Positions 11,154 to 21,953 of a stretch of DNA of 64,000 nt are shown here, piece by piece. Origin of the DNA: Pascua guehoae (Eukaryota > Basidiomycota > Tremellomycetes > Trichosporonales > Trichosporonaceae); the NCBI GenBank assembly GCA_001600415.1, contig BCJX01000010.1:1173248-1237247 (forward strand), read 5' to 3'. Both the position numbers and the translations under genes were made by a program. How positions within the stretch are numbered: position 1 is the stretch's first letter; each line of letters begins with the position of its first letter. The notes under the pieces are model-generated. The model searched no databases. It was given only the letters and a program-made list of their open reading frames with translations, and was not told the DNA's origin.

Positions 11154-13596
11154 TTACTCTACCTTGGCATCGTCGGGGTGACGGAGGATGCGCCCCTCGC
11201 CCTCCTTCATGTCCTTGCCCATGACCATCTTCCACACACTCTCGTTCTCGGGCAGGGGCTCAAACGAGCCCATGGACCTGAGGACGTCGAGGTCGGCGGG
11301 GTTCGTGACGTCTGTCTCAGGGACGCCGAGGAGACGGGCGGCGAGGAGCATCCAGCGCGTGGCGTTGCCGACGGTCCAAAAGTCCTCGGACGTGGTACGC
11401 TGGGGCAGCTCGGCGTCATAGTCGCGCACCCACTGGTCTGCGGCCTCGTCGGCGTCGTTTTTGGGGCCGGGCGTGTGGGCGTCGCAGCAGGCACAGAGAC
11501 GGGTGCGCCCGGTGTAAATGTCGTACAGCGTGTCTGCGACGGGGCCCGACTCGCCCGCGGGAACGATCCACCCACGCCCCTCCGAGACCTGGAGGGGGAT
11601 GCCTCCAGCATCCGACGCAATGAGGGGCACACCCTTCTCGACGGCCTCGGTGACCTTTACCTCGAATCCCTCGCGCGTCGACAGCTGAGTGACGACCCAC
11701 GCGCCCTGGAGGAGGACACCGAGGAGCGAGTCACTCGGCGGCGCACGGACCACGGCCACGTCGTCGCGCACACTCGCATACTCTTCCGTATCGAGCGTGC
11801 GCTGGATCTGGGTAAAGATCGGCTTTCCGTCCGGGTCGTCCACCGACCCGTGGCCGACGAGGATGAGCTGCGGGGCACGCACATACGATACGCGCTCGCG
11901 GAAGCGGAGGTAGGCCTTGAGCAGCACGTCGTAGCCCTTGGACGGGTCAAAGCGTGCCACCTGCACAATGTAGCCGCGCTTCCAGTCGATACGCACGCCG
12001 CACTGGTGCATCGAAAGCGTGTTGAAGTAGTCGCGGAAAAACTGCACAGACATTGCCCCGTACGGCTTGTTGAGACCGTCGACGGGGCTGAACGAGGTCA
12101 GAGAGGGCACGATGACACACGCGGAAGACTCACTCGGTCGAGGGCGGAGCGTAGAGGACCTTCATTTCGTCGCGCACGTTCTTGGGCACAAAGTACTCGA
12201 CAGGGTGCTGCACGGTCAGTACAGTGCTGCGGAGCGACTCTGCACCTACCGAGAGGAAGAGATCAGTGTGCTTGATAAAGTCAAAGAGATAGTCCCACGT
12301 CCTCGCCTGGGGTGTGTCCGGCGTGTCGCAGAGGTCGGCGCGAACTGGCTGTTAGGGCAAGCCTCTCCGATTTAAACGTACTTTGGATGTGGGAGCGGAA
12401 GATGATCTTGGACGTCGTGTTCTTCTTCAGGAACGGGATGATGGGCGTGACTGAGTTCCGGTCAGTGATCTGTCGGCAGTTGCAAACTCACGCTGGGGGT
12501 CATCAATGACGACGAGGTCGGCGTTGATGTTAGTCCAGAAGGCATTGTCTGCAGGTGTTAGTAAGGTCCATTGCTCCCCGAGTGCTGGCTCACAGTTTTC
12601 CTGACCCCAAAGCTCAAACTCGGTCTTGTCGGTGTCCGAGAGTTCACAGCCCTCGGGCGCGACACCCTGGAGCACGTTGTGCAGCTTGCGCTTGGTAATG
12701 TCGAAGATGGTCGGGTGCGCCTCAGGCACATACCTACGCGTCAGCTCTCGAGGTTACATACCCTTCCAGACTTGACTCGACTCACCACTTGACATTCAGA
12801 CCCATTTGGTGCCAGAGGCGCAAAAGTGCATGGCGCATGAGGGCAACGCCGCCACCTTGCGGTGTCGCGCTGAAGAACACAATCGACTTGTCGCGGAGGA
12901 GATGGGTCAGCGCCGCGAAGCGCGTCCACAGCTGTACGTCAGCACATGTACAGTACGCAGTCACGTGAATGGGGTACCGGCGTCGCGAGATGAGATGCTA
13001 ACCTCGGGGCTGGTCGACTGCTCATACTCCCTGCGACCGGCAATGTTGACATGGCCCTCCTTGCCCACCACGTCAACGAGCACCTGCTGGTCCTCACCGA
13101 CTGTAGCAGTGGTGGCCGTCATGGTCGCCGGGTGGAGTGACGTGAGAGCGTGCGAGATGGCGTAGCCCGAACGCGCCGCGGGCGTCGCCTTGAGCGTGCG
13201 AGTGTGGGTGGGAATGTGGACACTGTGTGCGTCAGACATGGAGGGGCGCTTGTGTAGTTCACACTGCGAGACTCACGGGATGGCATCGGCATGAAGCCAG
13301 ATCTTGGGGAGATTGATCTCTACGACACGCGGGATGGGGTCGGCGATTGCGGCGAGGCGGATGTTGAAGCCCTTGGCCTCTACACCGTCAATGAGCTTGA
13401 CGATGCTCGGCACAGCAGCGTCGGCTGCCGTGGCCCTCTCATCGGTGCTCGTGTTGACAATCTCGACGACCTCGGTACCAATGATACCAGTCGCATCGTG
13501 CCATACAGCCGTGTGCTGCTCATCACTAAAGTCGAGCGCAACACCGAGGAGCGTTTCCTGGTAGGCGTGGTGCCTGTGTTTGTATGGCGTGCGCAT
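11154..13596 (-). CDS. Trehalose phosphorylase / trehalose synthase, GT4 family (clock-controlled gene-9 type)
   Basis: Nine exons on the minus strand: 13596-13277, 13222-13003, 12931-12786, 12733-12594, 12548-12492, 12450-12382, 12344-12250, 12207-12134 and 12087-11154, giving 684 residues. N-terminal YQETLLGVALDFSDEQH, HDATGIIG and IPRVVEINLPKIWLHADAIP are signatures of fungal retaining trehalose phosphorylase (EC 2.4.1.231). The C-terminal half is a GT-B donor domain: RGYIVQVARFDPSKGYD, LILVGHGSVDDPDG and the EX7E-like region with VTEAVEKGVPLIASDAGGIP. The cytosolic enzyme interconverts trehalose plus phosphate with glucose 1-phosphate plus glucose, linking storage sugar to stress physiology. 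A TATA-like TGATAAAAAG lies about 80 bases upstream. Introns are 37-71 nt, most with clear CTNAC branch sites. Direction of catalysis in vivo cannot be read from sequence. Confidence 0.9.
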
Positions 13597-14640
13597 GCTT
13601 GGCGGGCTCTGGAGGAGATGTGGTTGGTAGAAGGATGAGATGCGATGCAGATGGTCAGTAGAGAGTGAGTAGCGCTTTTTATCAGCGGGCGGACCACGGC
13701 CGGTGCCGGCTCTGCGATCCGGGTCGACGTCATGACGTACAGGGCGCCGAGATGGAGCGTTTTACAGGAACAGGAATGGATCAGATACTGGTATGTGGGT
13801 GGGAGTTGGCAAAATACAAGGTGTGTGAAAGAGGGACGATGTGGGAGCCGAAGGGCCGAAAGGGACCGACCCGGGCACTCCGCCAGGCACGACACCAGAA
13901 GTCCAAGACGAACCCTGTTTCCTAGCCTGGAGGTTTCTCTCGCAGACTGTGGGCCATGACTCATTTGTTGTGAACATTCGTCATTCCAACACACAATTTG
14001 TAGACACTGGGCGTGGTATTTGTAGCAAACACAACAAGAGTAGAGATGGTGGCGCATCTGTGGCGCCGCATGCCATTTCGGACACCGGCGGGGGGCCACG
14101 GGGCGTGTGTGAGGCGCCAAGGGGGCGGCGGAGAGATGTTGCACTGGTGGGCACGCTGTGGATGTTGTTATGGAATGATGTGTTTGTGCCTCTGAACCAG
14201 TGGTCGACTGAGTAGGTGTAAACCTTTGGCACCCACCTGATCGGGATGTTCCTCAGGGATCGTCATCTGTCAGCAGCGCCTGAAACCAACCATATCATCT
14301 TGCTATACAGCTCTCTTCACACCTCCACAACAATGTGCCCGCGTACCATGCAGTCTCACTGTGTGGTATCACTGTGTGGTATGTTAGCACAGCTATGCAG
14401 CTCATCCCCCCCACCCCCCCCCCTCTGACGTCATGACCAGCGCGCCCATCCCCAAGCAAGCTCTCCAATCAAGTGCCGCGTTTCTCCCGCCCGTTGTTGT
14501 CCTCACCACTGGCAGCATGACATCAACTATCGATAACAACACTATGAAATGCCCTTTGCAGTCTCTCGATGGGCAACGCCTCACGACGCATCTGGCCTCT
14601 GCCTGACATTGGTGAGGCTGGCACAACTCGAAACATCAGT
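13597..14640. other. 1-kb upstream region of the trehalose phosphorylase gene; no gene seen
   Basis: No frame with coding character or splice structure. Contains a cytosine-rich run at 14405-14425, broken by a single A, and otherwise unremarkable sequence. Confidence 0.6.
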
Positions 14641-15879
14641 TCAGTTGATGAGCTTCCACACCACGAAGACGAGCTGGAGATCAGCATGAGGCGACACTTC
14701 AAGTGGTGTCACCATACTCACTACGCCAAGAGCTGCAGGGCCGTACACGAGCGGAATGAGGATGTATTCTTGCATGCGAAGGTAGGCCTGTTTGTCTGCC
14801 GTCTTCTGCATTGACCACCCCGCCCACGGTACGATGTTTCCACCGACGGTCACTGATGTCGCGACGATCACCGTTTCGGCGGGCGCGGCCCCTTGGTACG
14901 TCGTCCAAACGAGAACCTGTTTGGCCGAGTCCACATATTGGCAGGCTTTATACTTGCACTTGGTCTCTTCCGTTTTGGGCGCGGTGAGTGTGACGTCGGG
15001 AGGAATGTCACGTGCGTGGACGGCCGACGCGACCGTCGCAGTCGATTCAGCGGCAAAGGCGACGATACCACCAGCACGAGCGATCGCTGGGGCCAGGGTT
15101 GGGGGTTCTGCGACGGCAGTGTCCGCCAATGACAGCCCCGGTGTGAAGTCCAGAAGGGGGGCACCCTTTGCGCGAGGGGAGAACAGAAGCATCGCGCCAA
15201 CAAATAAACCACGGATACCACCGCGGCGACGACCTGTGCCAGCCTGTGGGTCCGATGCGACATTGGCGTTGGCCTGGTTCGGGAGCATGGGAGTTCCGTC
15301 CTCGCTGCCCTGGATCCTCTCGGGGTCAGAAAACTTGATGCGCTGGGCGGCGTCAAGTTCATGGGTCTCGACGGCCGGACTGTCCTTGGTGGCGTCGTCG
15401 GCCTGGGTCGCCTGCGCTTTTCTTTTGTTTGTGAGCATGGCGCGCACGCGGCGCCTCGATTTCAAGTTTTCATATCCGAACCAGCAGAACCCAATCTGTG
15501 GTGGTCAGCCCCTTTCAGCGTACACTGAGGCAGCATCGTTGCACGGGTCACTACTCACAGCTGCCGCCCACGAAATTAAGGCGATGGGCACGCCCGGGAT
15601 GAGGCAGATCCACATGGCCAAGACGCCACTCCTGGCAGGATACCAGGCGTTACGAGCGTCGACATGTTCCTGTGGCCAGTAGACGTTGAAGACGGTGTAT
15701 GTCCAGGGTTGTTCGTCGGCGAGAACAGCGACTGCAGGAAGAGTAGGTTTAGACGTCGGCGCCAAGTCGGGCGTGGATGCGTCGTCCCTAACGATAAGGG
15801 TCGTCGTGGTCGGCAAAGGCGACGCTACGACGAGCCCGAGAATGGCTACTGCCAACGCTGCGCGGATTGCGACCTTCAT
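14641..15879 (-). CDS. Orphan membrane protein with signal peptide (375 aa)
   Basis: Exons 15879-15559, 15495-14722 and 14673-14641 encode 375 residues. The ATG at 15879 is preferred over an in-frame one 138 bases upstream because it starts a clear signal sequence (MKVAIRAALAVAILGLVVASP) and because a TATA box (GTATAAAGTC) sits at about 16021-16028, too close to the upstream ATG. A first membrane segment follows around residues 90-115 (VLAMWICLIPGVPIALISWAAA), then a basic/acidic cytosolic stretch, a second hydrophobic segment (GGIRGLFVGAMLLF), an Ala/Thr-rich domain with one C-x4-C pair, and a C-terminal hydrophobic helix completed only when the 48-nt third-exon intron is removed. No family recognised. 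Confidence 0.7.
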
Positions 15880-17126
15880 GCGGTGCTGAGACGGCAAAAT
15901 CGTGTTGCTAAAGTCGTGACGGTCGATTTGCGGAACGACAAGGTAAGAGCAGGGTTGGAAAGGAGGGAGCAACAAAAGAGTGTCAGAAACCACGGGGCAC
16001 TCGACAGACTCGGCCAAGACTTTATACCCTCGAGCACGGTTCGCAGGCCACCTTTGACCACGTCACGGCCATGACTATCGATTCGGCCAACCTGGCTTCC
16101 GCTCGCTTGTGTGTTGACCTGGAGGCGGTGCGTCATGACGAAGGAACAGCCATCAAGAATCAAGCAAGTTGCCAAGATGCCAAAAACTTCCATAAACGTA
16201 CAGGGATGCAGGCGCATGGGACGGGCAATCGCCCGTGTTGGATTCGCCAAGAGAAGCGAGGGGGGGTCCGAGCTGGACGTCCAGCTCTCCTCTTGCCTCT
16301 GGTCATCCTTTCGTCAAGGCGCGTGACGAGCAGCAACATTCAAAGGTGGGTCTGTGTGCTCGCTACCATCGGTACCTTTGAGGGCGGTAGAGGTCGAGGC
16401 TCCGCCACTTGAGCCAACACCGCCGCCATGCTATGCCGCTGTGCCTACGACAACGCCGACAGAGGGTATGCTGTGCCTGGTGGCGTTATCTTGCCGACTG
16501 TAGCGAGCATAGCGAGACGGAGGAGTCTCAAGGAAGCTGCGGATGATATAGACTCTCGTTCAGTTGGTCAGTGTGAGATAGTGTTGCTGTCAGCTGACCT
16601 GGTCAATGCGTCGGCTCTTCTTGGATCATGTTGAGGAGACAAGTTGGACACCCGAGTGATCACGGGTGCACAGGTATGAATGCCGCTGTCTGAGCCGAAG
16701 AGTGGAAATTGGCCGTATCCGAGTGTGGCCACCCATGTGGCCCCATTGTTGCAGTATCCGCTTCCGCACTTAATCTAATCAAAACTGCACCCATGCGCCA
16801 GCAAAACCATGCACATCATACATAGCATGCAGGGGGGCATGGCGACATGAGGCATGGGGCTCACTTGCATCTCGGAAGAGCTTGACAGGTTAGCCTGGTG
16901 CTGGGTTTGTTGGAATGTTGCGTTCGCGGCCTTTAGTCACGTGACTTGGCAATCTCACCCATTGGCAGAGGGCCCTAAAGTGCCAAGACCTCTTGAATCA
17001 AGCCCCAAGCACAGAGTCAGATCTCAATCCTCCTCTTGCTCTCCCGCTTGGCAGTAAATGATACATTGCCTCTACCCACTCGCTGTAACGACGCTCTGTC
17101 ACTTTACTAATCCCCCTACCTCCTCA
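15880..17126. other. 1.2-kb divergent intergenic region, no gene seen
   Basis: Lies between the start of the orphan membrane protein (minus) and the F-box/RCC1 gene (plus). Contains the TATA element of the former near 16021-16028. No convincing coding frame. Confidence 0.6.
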
Positions 17127-18775
17127 ATGACCGCGACAAAGGTGGCCTCGGGCACCGAGGCCGCCCCAAACTCGACAGCATTGCTCACCACCCCTCCATC
17201 TTACACGGCAGATACCATCACGGCGAAACCTCGCTCCTCCTTGGCCTCTCTACCGCCCAGCCTAATCATCAATGCCCTCTTTCCTGTCCTCGAGGTCGAT
17301 GACATTGTCGTCTTGGGATGGGTGTGCCGTGTCCTCCACAAAGTAGCAGTAAGTAGCCGGCACAAGTTCCAAGTCTCACTCTCAGAACGACAATCTGTAC
17401 TGGCGGTCACTGGTCCTTGCGCACTACCCACATTGCCCTGCGGCGCTGCTCATCGACAGCCCCCCGGACGGTCACTACCGTCGCCTCTACCTCGGCCTCA
17501 AGTTCCCCCGCTGCTACACCTGGGGTCGCCACGATAAGCGCAATGCAAGCCCTCGGCACGCCCACACAATCAGGGGTAGCTCGGGGGACGCTCTGGGCGT
17601 CTGTCGGCCTCTCGATATAACTGACCGGTTCGTGCAGAGGGTCCCTCTAGTCGAGATCCAGTCGCGAGGCTCCAACTATATCGCACGGGATGCGCGCGGG
17701 ATCGTGCGCGTGTGGGGGGAGGGTCTGTCTGCCAAGCCGATGCGGTTTCTCGCAACTCCTGCTGTTGCCATTGCCGTCGGTGAAGGGGCGTTTTTGACAC
17801 TCGATAAGGCTGGTCAAGTGTGGCAAATGACAGCAGTGAGTGGGATTGGACGCCATTGCGCTCACGCAACAGAGTGACCCCGATGTCAAGCTGGTGCCTC
17901 TCACGCCGTCGACGCCAATCGTGCAGATATCAGCCGGGGCAAACCTGGCAGCTGCTTTGACCGAGGGGGGCGACGTCTACATGTGGTCGATGGACCCCGA
18001 CAGCAGCGAGCACATGCCTATCAAACTCGAACCGATTTTGGTTACGAAGAACCGACTGTCACGCAAGGCTGACCCACCGCCAGAGTGCGTGGATCTGTCA
18101 CATACGAGCGTCACTAACCAGCTAGGGCAGTACAGGATCCCGGCCCAGTGGTCAAGATTGCAATGGGCGACCGCCTCTTTGCGTTCACGTCCAACGGCGA
18201 GCTGTGGTCGTGTTACCGCCCATCGTCACCGCTGCCTTGGACATACGTATGTGTTGACATGTCTCTCTAAGCTGACGGTTGAGATTGAACGACACTCGTC
18301 CCCACTTAACACGGACGTGGTGGCAAGCGACGACTACTTTGCCGTCTTTTCAAAGTCTTCGAAATGGCCCACAGTCATCCTAACCCAGTGGCTCAACCCG
18401 CAAATCCCCCAATGGGTAGATCCACGCCCAGACGTCACCATTGCGCAGATTGCGATCGGGTACAGTCACATTGTGACACTGGATACCGACGGACGCGTCT
18501 ACTCGTGGGGCGACAATGAATGTGGCGAGCTAGGCCGTGGGCAATTTGCTCTCTCAAAGAGCGTGCCAGGTGGCCAGGTGCACTTTCCTCTCAACTTTGA
18601 CGGCCACCAACCGTTTGTGCTGTCTATTGCCCCATCCGGCGCTATTGTCCTTGGTGACGGCCGACTTCCTTCTTTCTACGGCCGAAAGTATAGTGACACG
18701 GACGGCGCACGGTCGAAACGGTTTCACCTACGCCTACGTGAGCGGTTTCGGCCACGGGCCGAGAACGAGTCGTAA
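17127..18775 (+). CDS. F-box-like protein with RCC1-type beta-propeller repeats (498 aa)
   Basis: Exons 17127-17348, 17386-17835, 17873-18084, 18126-18246 and 18284-18775 with introns of 37-41 nt. Residues ~35-95 fit an F-box: SLASLPPSLIINALFPVLEVDDI followed by VCRVLHKVANDNLYWRSLVL. The remainder carries RCC1-like blades, e.g. CYTWGRHDKR, VRVWGEG, ISAGANLAAALTEGGDVYMWS, IAMGDRLFAFTSNGELWS and a last good blade IAIGYSHIVTLDTDGRVYSWGDNECGELGRG. The combination resembles the F-box/RCC1 adaptor family (yeast Saf1-like), in which the propeller recruits substrates to an SCF ubiquitin ligase. An in-frame ATG 69 bases upstream is a possible alternative start. Acceptor of the last intron could also be 12 bases earlier, in frame. 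The substrate is unknown. Confidence 0.75.
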
Positions 18776-19024
18776 TGCCGAGAATGAGTCGTAATGTTAG
18801 AGGCTTGTAGGCCAACGCTTCGGAAATAGCTGGTGGGTACAGGAAGCTGTAGCTTGACTGACATCGTAGCTTTGCAAGTGCCCTGCCCATACCCGTCTCA
18901 ACCCCACATTGCCTCCACCTTAGCCCGCAAGCCATCGCTGGCGTTAATCCATCGCTCCTCATCGGGACTTGTGACGACAATTACAAGCCAGTATCCTTAC
19001 TCATCACCTATCGCCTGTCGACAC

Positions 19025-19546
19025 CTATGCCATCACCCACAACATTATCACTCGTTCAAGCGCGCCACTTGTCCACGGCGATAGCGACAGGAGTGACTTA
19101 TCCTCGTGCTCCACCAACTGTGCTTGCCTGGCACGCCGTTCCCCGCTGTACAGTTCTTCAGCCTCACGCTCGAGGTCTGCGCCTGTTAATGATGTCACTC
19201 GTATCGTGAACCACTTACAGTGGACAATGTCGATCCTTGCCTGCTTGGGGTCCACGCAACACAGGACGGCGACACCGAGGATACGAAACGAGGAACCAGT
19301 AGGCCGTATTGGTATTGCTGTTGGCGCGCTTGATAATGGCCGAGCAGATGAATGGGCTGGTAAAGTCAATGGAACGGCTGACAGTTTTGAAGAGCTAGAC
19401 TGGTCAGGGAGTGACAATGTTGGGGGCAGACGGCCGACTTTCAGAGTAGAAGAGGTAGACTTTGGGCGCGGGGACGACCTCGCTGATCATGGTGATCGAG
19501 CAACTTCCCCAAGCGGCGGTTTGGAAGTTCCAGAATTGCAGAGGTC
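19025..19546 (-). pseudogene. Remnant of an Atg22/UMF1-like MFS transporter
   Basis: Three blocks on the minus strand look like consecutive parts of the C-terminal half of Atg22/UMF1-type vacuolar effluxers: SITMISEVVPAPKVYLFY, then SPFICSAIIKRANSNTNTAYWFL, then FRILGVAVLCCVDPKQARID followed by LEREAEELYSG. Between blocks one and two there are stops (TGA and TAG) that a 39-nt intron removes only in part, and blocks two and three are in different frames with no room for an intron. No N-terminal half is found upstream. I therefore read it as a decayed fragment. Family assignment rests on memory of the conserved MISEVVPAPK block. Confidence 0.55.
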
Positions 19547-20569
19547 TGTCAGCGTTAGCGCCGCCTCGACTCGTATGTTGAGATTATTCACCGGGACTCC
19601 CAGTGTCAGCAAAGGCTCTCCAGACCGAGATAGTTCGCACACATCAGGATCCACGGCCTCCACCTGCCACAGTCGGCTTGTTAACAACACACGAGTACAA
19701 CAAGTATAAAATCATATGAGCAATAAATCTGCATTTTAAATCTGAACAAATTAAGTAACACTTATCCGCACACAGAGGCAAGTAAAGTTCCATCGCATGA
19801 TTCTTCAAGGTGCCAGAGCTGGGTTGCACAGAGGAGAAGTGTGAGGTCAGAGGGCCAATGCTGTGTCAGACTGGCACCCCATAGGCTAATAGTGCACCGT
19901 GCAAGAGAGGGCACGCCGACGTGCCAAGCCAATCCCAAGAGTGTGGGTAACGAGCCCATCCTTGGGCCAGAAAGTGTCGGCAATGGTCACCGGCGCGTTA
20001 GTAAGAGGAGGCGAGCAGTAGGCGTGCACCACGGAGAGTAGACAGGGGGGAGACACTAGCCATGAGCAACAAGCAAAGGGGTGCGTATCCTATTCAAGGG
20101 GTATGTGACATTTTGTGGGACGAACACAGTACCGTACGTGGCGCGTTGCATGTGCCAGAGGCGTGTATGGCACAGAGCAACTGGCCCGCCTGCAGTCTGT
20201 CTGTGACACGAAGCATTGTGTGGCAATGTGTGGAAGGGGCACACCTCAGCAATGCCCGTGAGGACACAGAGCGCACGACACAGGCAACCAGCGTGGCCGG
20301 TGTCGGCGTCGTTGCTCCGTTCACGGCACATTCTCACATCCCTAGGAATCACATTTTGTACAACACGTGTGGCAGACGCCCCGTTGAATGACCCTATGTG
20401 TATCCCAGAACCATCAACTGCGCCTCGGGTGAAGGTAGCAGAGACAACCAGACTGGGGGTACAACAGACGGTTCACAGTTCCCAGACCGACGCAGAAAAG
20501 GACGCGGTCATCGTGATCAGTGTTGATACTACTCCAACGCTCATCCCTCAAACACCGACACAACTGACC
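19547..20569. other. 1-kb interval, no gene seen
   Basis: Between the transporter remnant and the orphan gene at 20570. The open frame that runs into that gene from 20216 is probably leader sequence. No other signal noted. Confidence 0.5.
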
Positions 20570-21555
20570 ATGTCGATGAAAGTGTACGGCATCACGTACT
20601 CGCCGTACCGAAACGGCTACACGAGTGCGGGCGAGGGGCCCGGCGAGGTCGAGTACATGGCCTACCGGCGCCAGCGCAAGCTGACCTTTTTCGCGGCCAC
20701 GGTCAACGGTCAGCCGCGCGACTCGTACCTCGTCCCCGGCGCCGTCGAGTGGCACCTCGTCTCGTGCGTAGAGTACAAGCACCTGGCCAAGACGGACGAC
20801 GAGGTGATTCTCATCGATACGGCCGAGTTTGAGCGTCTTCAGCTCCTCGAGGAGATGGATGTGAGTTTGGGGGGTTTCGACCCTTTTGTCCCGTACCCGT
20901 ACCTTGCCCCCCGTGGGCGTCCAGAGAGAGAGCTGACACCTGTTTGTCAGTATTGGCCAAACTACCACCGCTATCTCAACGACCTGACCAAGCGCCGCCT
21001 CGCCATCTGGCAGTGGTACAGCAACCCCCTCGGTGTCATGCCCCAGCCGACCGAGTGGATGAAGAAGCGCGCGGCCGACTATGCCCACCGCCAGATCCAG
21101 AAGCGCGACGAGTACTGTGACGCTCACAGCGACTATGAGGTCACCACCCAGGGCAAGCCGGTCGCCGTCCCCGCGCCCGATGGATACAACGAGGGTGAGC
21201 TGGGAAACACGTGTTGCACGCCCACGCCCACTGCACGCCGATTGACACCGCACGCACAGACCTCCGCAACGACTGCGACGACGAGTTCCACCGCGCCGCG
21301 CGCCGTCACGCTAGCGCCGCTGATATCAAGCGCGTCGAAGAGGCACTGGCCAACAACCACGAGCCCCCGGCCATCGAGTCGTTTGCTCGTCCGCCGACGC
21401 GCCGCGTCCAGGCTGTCGGCCCCGACGGCACTATTCAAGAGCTCGAGGTAGAGGACTACAACGGTCCCTTTACCGACCGCGACGACGAAAACAACACTGG
21501 AGCCCAGAGCACGCCGCGTCGCGGGAGCCGGTGCGGCAGTGACTGTCAGGATTGA
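20570..21555 (+). CDS. Orphan hydrophilic protein (276 aa)
   Basis: Exons 20570-20860, 20951-21194 and 21260-21555. The start MSMKVYGITYSPYR was chosen because coding composition begins there and an A/C-rich leader precedes it; an ATG two codons later is equally possible. The sequence has no signal peptide or membrane segment. Conserved-looking blocks are GEVEYMAYRRQRKLTFFAAT, YWPNYHRYLNDLTKRRLAIW and HASAADIKRVEEALANNHEPP; the C-terminal 60 residues are acidic and probably disordered. Strict strand asymmetry of good codon usage and two clean introns make it a real gene, but I do not recognise the family and give no function. Confidence 0.7.
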
Positions 21556-21953
21556 CGCGAGGTCGTTAGCACAGAACATACCAAGGCATACCGTAGACAA
21601 CGGATACCGATGTGACGGCAAGTGGGTCAGCGCAGTGAACGGCACGGAGAGCAAGGTGTTGTGTGGCAGGACTTGCTCGATGCGATGGGGCCATGCGAGG
21701 TGTGATTAGCGCGGTCAGTGTCGGCGGCTCATCAGATTGCGTCAAAGGTGTCGTTGGAGAGAGACCCTGTCTGTGCAGAAAATGGTGCGAGGAGCTCCCA
21801 GGGGTGTGGGCTGACTTGCAGCGGGGCGGAAGGCCGGGTAGACGTGGTTGGTGATGCCACTTGCTCGAACGAGACAGAGCCCTATCGCAGAATTGTACAT
21901 TCTGCATTCTACAATGCAAGGTCATACAGCGATATCAAGAGTTCGTCTGGTAC

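Noticed and set aside
11127..12275. 382-codon open frame on the plus strand
   Set aside because: Antisense to the last exons of trehalose phosphorylase.
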